Origin: Desulfurobacterium atlanticum
GTDB lineage: Bacteria; Aquificota; Aquificia; Desulfurobacteriales; Desulfurobacteriaceae
DNA length: 64,000 bases
NCBI RefSeq assembly: GCF_900188395.1
Contig: NZ_FZOB01000004.1
Location: forward strand, 78,414-142,413
Direction of reading: 5' to 3'
Shown here in pieces: positions 18,157-27,654 of the stretch. Each line of letters begins with the position of its first letter. Within the stretch, counting starts at the first letter, position 1. The position numbers were made by a program, and so were the translations under genes. The notes under the pieces were generated by a model. It ran no database searches and was not told the origin of the DNA. It saw nothing but the letters and a program-made list of their open reading frames with translations.

Positions 18157-21100
18157 ATGAAGATAGGTAAAGGAGATTTTGTTCACTTACATCTTCACTC
18201 ACAATACTCAATATTAGACGGTGCAATAAAAATAGAAGAGATGGCTAAAAAAACAAAAGAGCTGGGAATGCCAGCTGTTGCAGTCACAGACCACGGAAAT
18301 ATGTTCGGATCCCTTGAACTTTACAATACATGCAAAAAATATGAAATAAAACCTATCATAGGCCAAGAGTTTTATATAGCTAAAGGCTCCCGTTTTGACA
18401 GAAAGGAAGCAGGAGAAAAGGGAAGCTACCACCTCGTCCTTCTTGCAAAAAATGAAAAAGGCCTTAAAAACTTAATGAAATTAAGTTCAATAGCATTTAT
18501 TGACGGCTTCTACTACAAACCAAGAATAGACAAGGAGGTTCTTGAAAAGCACAGCGAAGGATTAATAGCTCTCTCAGCATGTATTCAGGGTGAAATCCCT
18601 CTCCTTTACCTGCAGGGAAAAAAAGAAGAAGCTGAAAAAGCTGCAAAGTGGTATAAGGAACTTTTTGGAGAAGACTTTTATCTTGAGATCCAAGACCACG
18701 GAATGAGAGAACAGAAAATAGCCAATAAAGGAGTTATAGAGATAGCAAGAAAACTTGATATAGACCTTGTAGCCACAAATGACGCTCACTATCTCAACAA
18801 AGAAGACTGGGAAGCCCATGACATTCTCCTCTGCATCCAGACAGGAAAAAAGCTAAAAGATGAAAAGCGAATGCGATTTCCCACAAAAGAGTTTTACTTT
18901 AAAAACGGCGAAGAGATGCTCAGAATTTTTAAAGAAGTCCCTGAAGCAATTTTAAACACTCTCAAAGTAGCAGAGAAAATTGACATAAACCTTGGAAACT
19001 CAGAATATCACCTTCCAGAATATCAGATTCCAGAAGGATATACCTACGAAACATACCTTAAAGAACTTGCCGAAAAGGGACTTGAAAAAAGATTTGAAGA
19101 ACTTGGCATAAAAGATGGCGAAACAAAAAGAAAATACAAAGAAAGGCTTTATCATGAGTTAAAAATTATAAACGATATGGGCTTTCCGGGATATTTCCTT
19201 ATTGTATGGGACTTTATCAACTGGGCAAAGAAAAACGGTATTCCTGTCGGACCCGGAAGGGGTTCAGCCGCCGGTTCTCTTGTAGCCTATGCAATAGGAA
19301 TAACAGATATTGACCCTATCAGATTTAATCTTCTCTTTGAACGATTTCTGAATCCTGAAAGGGTAACAATGCCGGACATCGATGTTGATATCTGTCAGGA
19401 TGGAAGAGACCGGGTCATCCAATATGTAAGAGAAAAGTATGGAAATGATAAAGTATGCCAGATAATAACGTTTGGAACATTGAAACCAAAAGGTGTAGTA
19501 AGAGATGTTGGAAGAGTTCTTGATATTCCTTACGGTGAAGTTGACAGGATAGCAAAACTGATACCAAACGACGCAAAAACGATAGAAGATGCGCTTGAAA
19601 AAGCCCCGGAACTTAAAGAGCTTGTTGAAAAAGAGGAACTCTACCAGAAAATGGTAAAAATAGCATCAAAACTTCAGGGACTTACAAGACAAACTGGTGT
19701 TCACGCAGCAGGTGTCGTTATCACCCCGGAAACACTAACAAACTTTATTCCCCTTGCAAGAAGTAAAGAAGGTGACATAACCACACAGTATGAGATGGGA
19801 CAGGTTGAAAGTCTCGGCCTTCTAAAAATGGACTTTTTAGGGTTAAAAACACTCACCATAATAGATAAAACAGTTAAGCTTGTAGAAAAAACAAGAGGGA
19901 TAAAAATAGATCTGAAAAAACTTCCCCTTAACGATGAGAAGACATATCAACTTCTTCAGGAAGGAAACACCGTAGGTGTGTTCCAGCTTGAATCTCCCGG
20001 AATGAGAAATTTAATGAAAAGATTAAAACCTGAATCCATAGAAGACATCGTTGCCCTTGTTGCTCTCTATAGACCTGGACCTTTAAACTCAGGTATGGCA
20101 GAAAGTTACATAAAAAGAAAACACGGAGAAGAGCCTGTTGACTACATATTCCCTGAACTTGAACCGTATCTTAAAGAAACCTACGGATTATTTATCTACC
20201 AGGAACAGATTATGCAGATAGCAAACGTCCTTGCCGGTTACTCCCTCGGGGAAGCGGACCTTTTACGCCGTGCCATGGGTAAAAAGAAAAAAGAGATAAT
20301 GGAACAACAGCGAGAAATCTTTGTTAAAAGAGCTGTTGAAAGAGGCTATCCAAAAGATAAAGTGGAAAAGCTTTTTGATGATATTGCAAAATTTGCAGAA
20401 TACGGTTTTAACAAATCCCACTCAGCAGCTTATGGTTACCTTGCATATATAACAGCTTATCTGAAAGCTCACTTCCCTCAAGAACTTCTTGCAACAATGA
20501 TGTCCATTGATTATGACAACGCAGATGAAATAGTTAAACTTACAAAAGACTGTAAAGAAAACGGTATAGAGATACTACCGCCTGACATAAACAAAAGCGC
20601 AGCAAAATTCACAATAGAAAATGGAAAAATAAGATTCGGGCTTGCAGGAATAAAAGGAGTGGGAGAAAAAGCAGCTGAAGCAATTGTTCAGGCAAGGGAA
20701 AAAGAAGGAGAATTTAAAGACCTCTACGACTTTTGCGAAAAAGTTGATATGAGACAGGTGAACAGAAAAGTGCTTGAAGCCCTTATAAAAGCCGGAGCAT
20801 TTGACTCAACAGGATACAACAGGGCCACACTTTTAAACACTCTTGATAGAGCTATGGCTGCAGCTCAGAGCATCCAGAAAACAAAAAGCAAAGGCTTAAT
20901 GAGTCTTTTCGGAGATGAAACCCCTGTTATTCAGAAAGAGTACAACGAAACAGAAGAGTGGCCAGAAAGGGTAAAACTTGAATATGAAAGGTCTGCCATA
21001 GGCTTTTACCTATCGGGACATCCACTTCTTGAATACCTGTCTATAGTCCCGTTTAAATTTGACACATCCTCTCATAAAGATGAGTGGAAAGATGAGCAGG

Positions 21101-21597
21101 AAGTAACGATAGCAGGTGCCATAACAGGAGTTAAAACAAGAAGAACCCAGCGGGGAGAGATGTGGGCAAACGTGGAAATTACAGACCTTGAAGGTGTGCT
21201 TAACGTATTAGTATTTCCAAATGTTTATAAAGAAATATCTGAAATCCTGACCGAAGGTAATGTGGTAATAATAAAGGGAACTGTTAGAAAGGAAGAGGGA
21301 ACTGTATCCATCATTGCAAAAGAGATAGGAAGATTTGAGAAAAAGATAGCAGAAGTCGTAAACAGGATTGTACTGAAAATAGACGGTGGGAAACTGGACG
21401 ATCAGTTGCTTGAAAGATTAAAGAGTTTTCTCCTTGAAAACAGCTCACCAGATGGAAAACCGGTAATTATAGAACTTAAAAACAACGGCTATATAATACA
21501 ACTTCAAACACACCCGGATTTTTCTGTTCCTATAGATGCAGCAACAATTAGAGGTTTAAAAAAGTTAATAGGAGAAAAACAGATAAAAATCGTTTAA
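18157..21597 (+). CDS. dnaE: DNA polymerase III alpha subunit DnaE
   Basis: The 1146-residue replicative polymerase. The N-terminal PHP domain starts FVHLHLHSQYSILDG. The polymerase core has GPGRGSAAGSLVAYA near residue 370 and PDIDVDICQDGR near residue 408, carrying the catalytic acids. LRRAMGKKKKE, the tandem HhH region and an OB-fold near residues 985-1060 follow. Length matches DnaE1-type proteins, with no PolC exonuclease insertion, so proofreading must come from another subunit. It is followed by accA after 12 bases, likely one transcript. Confidence 0.97.
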   Translation: MKIGKGDFVHLHLHSQYSILDGAIKIEEMAKKTKELGMPAVAVTDHGNMFGSLELYNTCKKYEIKPIIGQEFYIAKGSRFDRKEAGEKGSYHLVLLAKNEKGLKNLMKLSSIAFIDGFYYKPRIDKEVLEKHSEGLIALSACIQGEIPLLYLQGKKEEAEKAAKWYKELFGEDFYLEIQDHGMREQKIANKGVIEIARKLDIDLVATNDAHYLNKEDWEAHDILLCIQTGKKLKDEKRMRFPTKEFYFKNGEEMLRIFKEVPEAILNTLKVAEKIDINLGNSEYHLPEYQIPEGYTYETYLKELAEKGLEKRFEELGIKDGETKRKYKERLYHELKIINDMGFPGYFLIVWDFINWAKKNGIPVGPGRGSAAGSLVAYAIGITDIDPIRFNLLFERFLNPERVTMPDIDVDICQDGRDRVIQYVREKYGNDKVCQIITFGTLKPKGVVRDVGRVLDIPYGEVDRIAKLIPNDAKTIEDALEKAPELKELVEKEELYQKMVKIASKLQGLTRQTGVHAAGVVITPETLTNFIPLARSKEGDITTQYEMGQVESLGLLKMDFLGLKTLTIIDKTVKLVEKTRGIKIDLKKLPLNDEKTYQLLQEGNTVGVFQLESPGMRNLMKRLKPESIEDIVALVALYRPGPLNSGMAESYIKRKHGEEPVDYIFPELEPYLKETYGLFIYQEQIMQIANVLAGYSLGEADLLRRAMGKKKKEIMEQQREIFVKRAVERGYPKDKVEKLFDDIAKFAEYGFNKSHSAAYGYLAYITAYLKAHFPQELLATMMSIDYDNADEIVKLTKDCKENGIEILPPDINKSAAKFTIENGKIRFGLAGIKGVGEKAAEAIVQAREKEGEFKDLYDFCEKVDMRQVNRKVLEALIKAGAFDSTGYNRATLLNTLDRAMAAAQSIQKTKSKGLMSLFGDETPVIQKEYNETEEWPERVKLEYERSAIGFYLSGHPLLEYLSIVPFKFDTSSHKDEWKDEQEVTIAGAITGVKTRRTQRGEMWANVEITDLEGVLNVLVFPNVYKEISEILTEGNVVIIKGTVRKEEGTVSIIAKEIGRFEKKIAEVVNRIVLKIDGGKLDDQLLERLKSFLLENSSPDGKPVIIELKNNGYIIQLQTHPDFSVPIDAATIRGLKKLIGEKQIKIV

Positions 21598-21609
21598 AAG
21601 GAGCTTTAA

Positions 21610-22545
21610 ATGGCTGTTTTGTTAGAATTTGAAAAGAAAGTAGAAAGATTGAGAAGGAAAATAGAAGAATTGAAAGAGAAAGGAAAACACGACCCTGCTG
21701 TGATAAGAGAGATAGAGGAAAAGTTCAAAAGAAAAATAGAGGAGTTTTACTCCAACCTAACTCCGTGGGACAGAGTGCTCCTTGCAAGACATCCAGACCG
21801 CCCTCACGCAATAGACTTCATAAACAATGTTTTCAAAGACTTTATAGAACTTCACGGGGACAGACACTGCGGTGACGGAAAAGCTATAGTTGCAGGATTT
21901 GCACAGTTTAAAGGTATTCCTGTATGCGTAATAGGACAGGAAAAGGGCAGGGATACAAAAGATAAAATCAGACGGAATTTTGGAATGCCGACTCCTGAAG
22001 ATTACAGAAAAGCGTTAAGAGTTATGAAGCTTGCAGAGAAATTCCGAAAACCGATAATAACCCTTGTTGACACCCCCGGAGCTTTTCCCGGTATAGAAGC
22101 AGAAGAACACGGACAATCTGAAGCGATAGCAAGAAATCTTCTTGAAATGGCAAAGCTTACAGTCCCTGTTGTAAGCGTTGTTATAGGTGAAGGGGGAAGC
22201 GGAGGAGCCCTTGCAATAAGCGTTGCAAACAGACTTCTCATGTTTGAAAACGCCATCTATTCTGTAATCTCCCCTGAAGGGTGTGCAGCTATTCTCTGGC
22301 AGTCGCAAGACAAAGTAAAAGAAGCAGCAGAAGCCCTAAAATTAACGTCAACACAGCTTAAAGAACTTGGAATAGTAGATGATATTATTCCTGAACCCCT
22401 TGAAGGGGCACATAAAGACTACAAATTCACATTCCAGAAATTTGAAGAATATGTATCAAAACACCTAAATGACCTTTTAAAGATGTCACCACAAGAGCTT
22501 AAAGAGGACAGATATCAGAAATTCAGAAAAATAGGGGCATTCTAA
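21610..22545 (+). CDS. accA: Acetyl-CoA carboxylase carboxyltransferase alpha subunit AccA
   Basis: A 311-residue protein. Core motifs ELHGDRHCGDGKAIVAG, GREKGRDTKDK-like stretch, TPGAFPGIEAEEHGQSEAIA and GEGGSGGALAI match the alpha carboxyltransferase that, with AccD, moves carboxyl from biotin to acetyl-CoA in fatty acid synthesis. The N-terminal coiled coil (about residues 5-50) is normal. A short AGGAG site precedes the ATG. AccD is not in the window. Confidence 0.95.
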   Translation: MAVLLEFEKKVERLRRKIEELKEKGKHDPAVIREIEEKFKRKIEEFYSNLTPWDRVLLARHPDRPHAIDFINNVFKDFIELHGDRHCGDGKAIVAGFAQFKGIPVCVIGQEKGRDTKDKIRRNFGMPTPEDYRKALRVMKLAEKFRKPIITLVDTPGAFPGIEAEEHGQSEAIARNLLEMAKLTVPVVSVVIGEGGSGGALAISVANRLLMFENAIYSVISPEGCAAILWQSQDKVKEAAEALKLTSTQLKELGIVDDIIPEPLEGAHKDYKFTFQKFEEYVSKHLNDLLKMSPQELKEDRYQKFRKIGAF

Positions 22546-22553
22546 AATTTCTA

Positions 22554-22582
22554 TTGACGGCTATTCAGATTTCAAATATATT
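22554..22582 (+). promoter_or_regulatory. Sigma-70 promoter of rpsB operon
   Basis: TTGACG and TATATT are separated by 17 bases. Transcription would start near 22590, leaving a leader of about 100 bases before rpsB. Confidence 0.75.
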
Positions 22583-22607
22583 ACCAACGACAACTCACCT
22601 TCCCCGA

Positions 22608-22644
22608 TTCAGAGAGGGGTGCCCTTTAAAGGGTTCTCTCTGAA
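22608..22644 (+). promoter_or_regulatory. Structured leader upstream of rpsB (S2-leader candidate)
   Basis: A perfect nine-base stem, TTCAGAGAG pairing with CTCTCTGAA, encloses a CCCTTTAAAGGG palindrome. No U-run follows. It lies in the 5' leader of rpsB, where ribosomal protein S2 autoregulatory leaders occur in many bacteria. Autoregulation by S2 is an inference from position and fold. Confidence 0.55.
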
Positions 22645-22687
22645 GATGACGGGATGGGAGGCTAAACCACAAAAAGGAGGAAATTAG

Positions 22688-23560
22688 ATGTCTGAAGAGA
22701 TTAAAAACACACAGCAGACAGAAGAACAGAAAGAAACTGAAGTAAAAGAGGTTGAAACAGTAGAAGCTGAAAAGCAGGAAGAAACATTCAAACCAAGACC
22801 GAAAGGCTCAAGAATCACGATGAAGGAACTTCTTGAAGCAGGGGTTCATTTCGGCCACCAGAAAGAGAGATGGAACCCCAAAATGAAGAGATTTATCTTC
22901 ACAGAGAGAAACGGAATCCACATTATTGACCTTCAAAAAACACTCAAATACTTTGATGAAGCTTACGATTTTGTTGCCGACCTTATAGCAAACGGCGGAA
23001 CAATTCTTTTCGTGTGCACAAAGAAGCAGGGACAGGACATTGTTAAAGAAGAAGCTGAAAGATGTGGAATGTATTACATCAACAAGAGATGGCTTGGTGG
23101 AATAATTACAAACTTTGAAACAATAAAGAAAAGCATTTTCAAATTAAAAATGCTTAAGAAGATGGAAGAAGAGGGAATCTTTGAAAAGCTTCCAAAGAAA
23201 GAAGCTATGAAACTGAGAAGAAAAAAAGAGAAGCTTGAAAAGTATATCGGTGGAATTGAAAATATGAAGAAAATTCCAGACGCTCTCTTTATCGTTGATG
23301 TTGTGAGAGAAGAGAACGCGGTAACTGAAGCAAGAAAAGCTGGAGTTCCAATTGTTGCCCTTGTTGACACAAACGCTGATCCAGATCTTATAGATTACCC
23401 AATTCCTGCAAACGATGATGCTATCAGGGCAATAAGGTTATTAACATCAAGAATAGCCGATGCTGTTCTTGAAGGAAAAATGAGAAGAGACGCAATTAAA
23501 CTTGCTGAAGGCGAAGAGTTTGTTGAAGAAGAAGCTGAATTTGTTCCAGAGGAGGAATAA
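22688..23560 (+). CDS. rpsB: Small ribosomal subunit protein S2
   Basis: A 290-residue protein. The S2 core begins at about residue 44 ([14 protein letters not shown]) and includes [22 protein letters not shown]-type helices, [10 protein letters not shown] and [20 protein letters not shown]. About 40 acidic residues precede the core and an acidic tail follows, making it longer than typical S2. The GGAGG site is strong. It is the first gene of rpsB-tsf-pyrH-frr. Confidence 0.96.
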   Translation: MSEEIKNTQQTEEQKETEVKEVETVEAEKQEETFKPRPKGSRITMKELLEAGVHFGHQKERWNPKMKRFIFTERNGIHIIDLQKTLKYFDEAYDFVADLIANGGTILFVCTKKQGQDIVKEEAERCGMYYINKRWLGGIITNFETIKKSIFKLKMLKKMEEEGIFEKLPKKEAMKLRRKKEKLEKYIGGIENMKKIPDALFIVDVVREENAVTEARKAGVPIVALVDTNADPDLIDYPIPANDDAIRAIRLLTSRIADAVLEGKMRRDAIKLAEGEEFVEEEAEFVPEEE

Positions 23561-23562
23561 TA

Positions 23563-24159
23563 ATGGCCGAAATTACAACAGAAAAAATTAAAGAACTAAG
23601 AGCAAAAACAGGAGCCGGTATTGTTGACTGTAAAAAGGCTCTCCAGGAAGCTGACGGAGACATAGAAAAAGCTCTTGAAATTTTAAGAAAGAAAGGAGCA
23701 GCAAAGGCTGCCAAAAAAGCTGACAGAGCAACTGCTGAAGGAATCGTAGTATCCTACATCCACGCAGGTGGAAAAGTTGGTGCCCTTGTAGAAATCAACT
23801 GTGAAACAGACTTTGTTGCAAGAACAGATGACTTTAAAGCACTCGGCCATGAAATAGCAATGCAGGTTGCTGCAATGAATCCTAAATATGTAAGTAGAGA
23901 AGAAGTTCCTGCCGAAATTATTGAAAAAGAAAAAGAGATTCTCAAAGAGCAGGCTCTTGCTGAAGGAAAGCCTGAACACATAGTAGAAAAGATAGTTGAA
24001 GGAAGATTAAACAAGTTCTATTCTGAAAACTGCCTCCTTGAACAGCCGTGGATCAAAGATGACAGCAAAACAATTGGTGACCTTGTGAAGGAATACATTA
24101 CAAAGTTAGGTGAGAACATCAAAGTTAAAAGATTTTGCAGATTCGGAGTTGGGGAATAA
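23563..24159 (+). CDS. tsf: Elongation factor Ts
   Basis: A 198-residue nucleotide exchange factor for EF-Tu. The N-terminal UBA-like domain contains [16 protein letters not shown]. The core domain includes [27 protein letters not shown]. It is of the short type seen in thermophiles such as Thermus (about 200 residues) rather than the 280 of E. coli, with a single core subdomain. The start is two bases after the rpsB stop. A terminator overlaps its stop codon. Confidence 0.96.
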   Translation: MAEITTEKIKELRAKTGAGIVDCKKALQEADGDIEKALEILRKKGAAKAAKKADRATAEGIVVSYIHAGGKVGALVEINCETDFVARTDDFKALGHEIAMQVAAMNPKYVSREEVPAEIIEKEKEILKEQALAEGKPEHIVEKIVEGRLNKFYSENCLLEQPWIKDDSKTIGDLVKEYITKLGENIKVKRFCRFGVGE

Positions 24160-24175
24160 GCCCCAACTCTTTTTT
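24146..24175 (+). terminator. Rho-independent terminator/attenuator at end of tsf
   Basis: A perfect nine-base stem (GAGTTGGGG with CCCCAACTC) with a six-base loop is followed by six T. It overlaps the last codons and stop of tsf. Because pyrH starts only 25 bases later, it probably lowers, rather than abolishes, read-through. Confidence 0.85.
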
Positions 24176-24199
24176 GAACCAAAAATGAGGGAAAAGGGA

Positions 24200-24925
24200 A
24201 TGGAAAATCTTAAATATCGGAGAATCCTACTTAAACTCAGTGGAGAAGCTCTTCAGGGAGAGAAAAACTACGGAATAGACCCAGAGTTCTTGGGAAATCT
24301 TGCAGATGAGATTGAAAAAGTTGTAAAGCTTGGAGTAGAATTGGCCATAGTCATAGGCGGTGGTAACATTTTCCGCGGAATGAAAGGCGCCACACAGGGA
24401 ATGGACAGGGCAACTGCCGACTATATGGGAATGCTTGCGACGGTTATGAACGCTCTTGCCCTTCAAGATGCTTTGGAAAAAAGAGGTCTTAAAACAAGAG
24501 TTCTCTCGGCTATTGAAATGAGGGAAATCGCAGAACCTTACATAAGAAGAAGGGCTATAAGGCATCTTGAAAAGGGAAGGGTGGTTATATTCGCCGCAGG
24601 AACAGGAAATCCATTTTTCACAACAGATACTGCAGCCGCGCTGAGAGCTGCTGAAATAAACGCAGATATACTCCTTAAAGCAACAAAAGTTGATGGTGTT
24701 TATACAGCAGACCCTATGAAAGATAAAAATGCTGTAAAACTTGACAAAATATCGTATAAAGATGTTATAGTTAAAGGTATAAAGGTTATGGATTCTGCTG
24801 CCGTGTCCCTCTGTATGGAAAACGGAATACCTATAGTGGTGTTTGATGTAAGGAAGCCGGGTAATCTTGAAAAGGTTGTAAAAGGCGAAAATGTAGGTTC
24901 ACTTGTTGAAGGGGAGGCATTATGA
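24200..24925 (+). CDS. pyrH: Uridylate kinase PyrH
   Basis: A 241-residue UMP kinase of the amino-acid kinase fold, making UDP for RNA and sugar nucleotides. It has [18 protein letters not shown] near residue 52, [16 protein letters not shown] and [10 protein letters not shown]-type motif ([13 protein letters not shown]). The ATG at 24200 fits the family; earlier in-frame ATGs lie in the terminator region or give non-family extensions. It ends overlapping frr by four bases. Confidence 0.95.
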   Translation: MENLKYRRILLKLSGEALQGEKNYGIDPEFLGNLADEIEKVVKLGVELAIVIGGGNIFRGMKGATQGMDRATADYMGMLATVMNALALQDALEKRGLKTRVLSAIEMREIAEPYIRRRAIRHLEKGRVVIFAAGTGNPFFTTDTAAALRAAEINADILLKATKVDGVYTADPMKDKNAVKLDKISYKDVIVKGIKVMDSAAVSLCMENGIPIVVFDVRKPGNLEKVVKGENVGSLVEGEAL

Positions 24926-25476
24926 ACGACCTGCTTAAAGATGCAGATAAAAGAATGAAGAAAAGTGTAGATGTTTTGAAAACAGAATTTTCCGGGTTAA
25001 GGACTGGAAGAGCTTCTACAATTTTAGTGGAAGATATCAAGGTGGACTATTACGGAACAATGACGCCAATAAAACAGCTTGCGCAAATTTCAGTTCCTGA
25101 AGCCACCCAGATAGCAATCCAGCCGTGGGATATCTCTGTTGTTCCAAACATAGAAAAGGCCATCAGAAACTCAGACCTTGGAGTTCAGCCTCAAACAGAT
25201 GGAAATGTTATAAGGATAAACCTGCCACCACTTACAGAAGAGAGAAGAAGAGACCTTGTTAAAAAAGCGGGAAAAATGGCTGAACAGGCAAGAATAGCTA
25301 TAAGAAACATAAGACACGAAATTATGAAAGAACTTGATAAAATGAAAAAAGAAGGTGGTGTATCTGAAGACGAGATAAAAAGGCTTAAAGAAGAGCTTCA
25401 GAAAATTACAGATAAATATATAAAACAGATTGACGAACTCCTCAAGAAAAAAGAGGAGGAAATTCTCACAGTTTAA
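24922..25476 (+). CDS. frr: Ribosome recycling factor
   Basis: A 184-residue protein of normal length. It shows the family pattern: [72 protein letters not shown] and a charged C-terminal helix. It splits post-termination ribosomes with EF-G. The start overlaps pyrH by four bases, in the classic rpsB-tsf-pyrH-frr order. Confidence 0.96.
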   Translation: MNDLLKDADKRMKKSVDVLKTEFSGLRTGRASTILVEDIKVDYYGTMTPIKQLAQISVPEATQIAIQPWDISVVPNIEKAIRNSDLGVQPQTDGNVIRINLPPLTEERRRDLVKKAGKMAEQARIAIRNIRHEIMKELDKMKKEGGVSEDEIKRLKEELQKITDKYIKQIDELLKKKEEEILTV

Positions 25477-25492
25477 GTAAGGAGGTAAGAAG

Positions 25493-25669
25493 ATGGCTCA
25501 TGTGATTGATTTGGAAGGATGCATCGGGTGCGGAGCATGTGCTTCTGTATGCCCAACAAACGCTATTCATCCTACAGATGACGGAAAGTACACAATTGTA
25601 GCTGAAGAGTGCATTGACTGTGGAGCATGCGTGGAAGTTTGCCCTACAGATTGTATCTCAGCCGAGTAA
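25493..25669 (+). CDS. 2[4Fe-4S] ferredoxin
   Basis: A 58-residue ferredoxin. Two CX2CX2CX3CP clusters are visible: CIGCGACASVCP near residues 10-21 and CIDCGACVEVCP near residues 40-51. This is the clostridial type with two low-potential [4Fe-4S] clusters. The ATG follows GGAGGT by six bases, 16 bases after frr. It could serve the reductive TCA cycle or nitrogenase as electron carrier, but nothing in the context fixes its partner. A strong terminator follows. Confidence 0.93.
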   Translation: MAHVIDLEGCIGCGACASVCPTNAIHPTDDGKYTIVAEECIDCGACVEVCPTDCISAE

Positions 25670-25681
25670 AAGGAAACTGGC

Positions 25682-25708
25682 AAAAGAGGGGAAGATTTCC
25701 CCTCTTTT
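25682..25708. terminator. Bidirectional terminator
   Basis: AAAAGAGGGGAA pairs perfectly with TTCCCCTCTTTT around a GAT loop. T-runs on both strands let it end the frr-ferredoxin transcript and the convergent hao operon. Confidence 0.93.
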
Positions 25709-26890
25709 TTATTTGTTTGAAGCTTTTTGAAGAACAAGTCGAAGAACATCTCTAATATCATCAAGAACTTCGTTCTTATAAACAGCCTTTATCATATCTT
25801 TTTTCTTTGAAAGTTCGGAAGGTTTAAAAATTAAAAGGTTTTTTGCCGCAGAAAGCCTTAAGTTATCATCATTATTCAAATCCGAAATAATTGACAGAAC
25901 ATAGTCAATACCATCTTCACAACCTATGTTCGCCATAGACCAGATAGCGGCTTTTTTCAAAGATTCATCCTTTTTAAACAAAAACTTCTTTAAAATAGGA
26001 CAATATTCTTTGTCTCCACTTCTTCCCATGTAAGTTAAAGCAGCAGAAACAACAACAGGATCATCACTTTGAAGAAAACTATCAATAATATCTTTTGAAA
26101 TTTCCTTATTTCTTATAAAAGGCAACCTCAAAGCAAACGCCTTCTTCACCTCCTCATTTGAAAGAACAGAAAGAACAATATCTTTCTCAAGAAGCACACC
26201 ATTTGTTATCAAAACCTCAAGAACAGCTGCTTTAATTGAAGGATCTGTTTCAATAAGTAATCTGCTTTCAAGATTCTTTAAAATCTTTTTTGATGGTCTG
26301 TGTGTAAGATAATATTTAACAGCGAGGTTTCTTATGTTTGAATCTCCACTTTGCAAATATTTTTCAACCTCTGGGAAATCTTCTTGTCTGAATGAAACTG
26401 TAAAAAGAGCACTTTTTAACAACTTTTTATCCCCAGATCTTAAAATTTTATCTATCTCTTTTTTACACTCTGTATATTTTGAAAGTCCCCTTAAAGCCTC
26501 TTTTTTAAGATTATCAGAAAACTTACCTTTTAAAACTTCACAGTAAAGCTTCCCTAAATCATCCTCATTAAAAGATTCCAGGGCAGAAAGAACAGCTTCC
26601 TTAACAGTATTGGATTTATCCTTTTCAAATGCCTTTAAAAGGCAGCTTTTAGCTCTAAAACTGAAAGGATAGTAACCAAGCGCCTCAGCAGCCGTTTTTC
26701 TTACCTTTTCGTTCTTATCTTTAATCAAAATCTCACAAAACTTATTTACATTGGAAGGATCTTTTATTCTTGAAAGATAAACTATAGCAAGAATCCTGTC
26801 CTGCGGATTTTTTGAGTTGATGTCAAAATTTGCTGCTAAAGAAACAGACGAAAACAAAAAACATAAAAAAGCCACTATTAACTTCCTCAT
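25709..26890 (-). CDS. Secreted HEAT-repeat protein
   Basis: A 393-residue protein with a signal peptide (residues 1-19, ending SLA-A). The rest is a series of about ten helical HEAT-like repeats of 30-35 residues, with units such as DKNEKVRKTAAEALGYY and LKKAAIWSMANIGCEDG. No catalytic motif is seen. HEAT repeats are protein-binding scaffolds. It is the last gene of the operon with the octaheme cytochrome, so a role in assembling or docking periplasmic cytochromes is plausible but unproven. Confidence 0.85.
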   Translation of the reverse strand: MRKLIVAFLCFLFSSVSLAANFDINSKNPQDRILAIVYLSRIKDPSNVNKFCEILIKDKNEKVRKTAAEALGYYPFSFRAKSCLLKAFEKDKSNTVKEAVLSALESFNEDDLGKLYCEVLKGKFSDNLKKEALRGLSKYTECKKEIDKILRSGDKKLLKSALFTVSFRQEDFPEVEKYLQSGDSNIRNLAVKYYLTHRPSKKILKNLESRLLIETDPSIKAAVLEVLITNGVLLEKDIVLSVLSNEEVKKAFALRLPFIRNKEISKDIIDSFLQSDDPVVVSAALTYMGRSGDKEYCPILKKFLFKKDESLKKAAIWSMANIGCEDGIDYVLSIISDLNNDDNLRLSAAKNLLIFKPSELSKKKDMIKAVYKNEVLDDIRDVLRLVLQKASNK

Positions 26891-27607
26891 CTACTCTCCT
26901 TTGTTAAGTTGCTTATCAAGCTTTCTTAAAAGTTGCTCATCTATTTTAACTTTATACTTCTCCCACAACCAATCAGCAAACTCTTGTGCTGCCCGTGTTT
27001 TTTTCTCTTCCCTTATAGCCTCAACAAGCTCTTTCTTTGATATAACCTTCATATCAGGATGTTTAGGGTCTTTCTTAAATCCATATTCTCCTTTATGAGC
27101 ATTCATAAAGTTCTGAATATCTTCAGTTGTTACCTTTAAATAATCTGAAAGCATCTTTTCAACATAAGCTTTTTTCAAAAAGGACAGATAAACTTTTCTT
27201 TTTAACTTTTTCCTTAATTTTTCTGCCTCTTTTTTCTCTATTTTCTTAGAAGAAACAAGCTTATCAACATATTTGTCTATCTCTTTATATTCATTTTCTA
27301 TATCTTTCTCATACTCTTTGAAAACAGGCTCTTTTTCTACACCGCTTTTTAAAGCTTCATGCGTCAAAATTTTCTCAAACGTTAAACTCCTTGTAGCATC
27401 AATCAGATCAGCAAGGGTAAAATACCAGTTTCCTTTACCAACTTCTGCAAGTTTTTCCATTTTATAGTTTCTGTAATAACTTTTAAGCTCTTTTATACTA
27501 ACACAGAGGTTATCAACTTCGGTAGTTGCAACACATGTTTTGGCATGGTTACTACTTCCATAAGCAAAAGAAGAAAAAGCAAAGAAGAACAGCAAAAATT
27601 TTTTCAC
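26891..27607 (-). CDS. Secreted SurA/PpiC-like chaperone domain protein
   Basis: About 238 residues. A signal peptide (KKFLLFFFAFSSFAYG-S) is followed by a mostly helical, very charged protein with a pattern like the N-terminal chaperone region of SurA/PpiD (LADLIDATRSLTFEKILTHEAL). No parvulin PPIase domain is visible. The GTG at 27607 is preferred because GGAGGT lies five bases upstream; an ATG five codons earlier overlaps that site. It is between haoA and the HEAT gene. A periplasmic folding role for the cytochromes is inferred from position. Confidence 0.7.
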   Translation of the reverse strand: MKKFLLFFFAFSSFAYGSSNHAKTCVATTEVDNLCVSIKELKSYYRNYKMEKLAEVGKGNWYFTLADLIDATRSLTFEKILTHEALKSGVEKEPVFKEYEKDIENEYKEIDKYVDKLVSSKKIEKKEAEKLRKKLKRKVYLSFLKKAYVEKMLSDYLKVTTEDIQNFMNAHKGEYGFKKDPKHPDMKVISKKELVEAIREEKKTRAAQEFADWLWEKYKVKIDEQLLRKLDKQLNKGE

Positions 27608-27628
27608 TCTATACCTCCACATAATAAG

Positions 27629-27647
27629 TTGGGGGCAAAGCCCCCAA
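27629..27647 (-). other. Stem-loop after haoA
   Basis: An eight-base perfect stem (TTGGGGGC with GCCCCCAA) closes an AAA loop. There is no T-run on the minus strand, so it may stabilise the upstream haoA message and reduce expression of the two downstream genes. Confidence 0.5.
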
Positions 27648-27654
27648 ATGAAAA

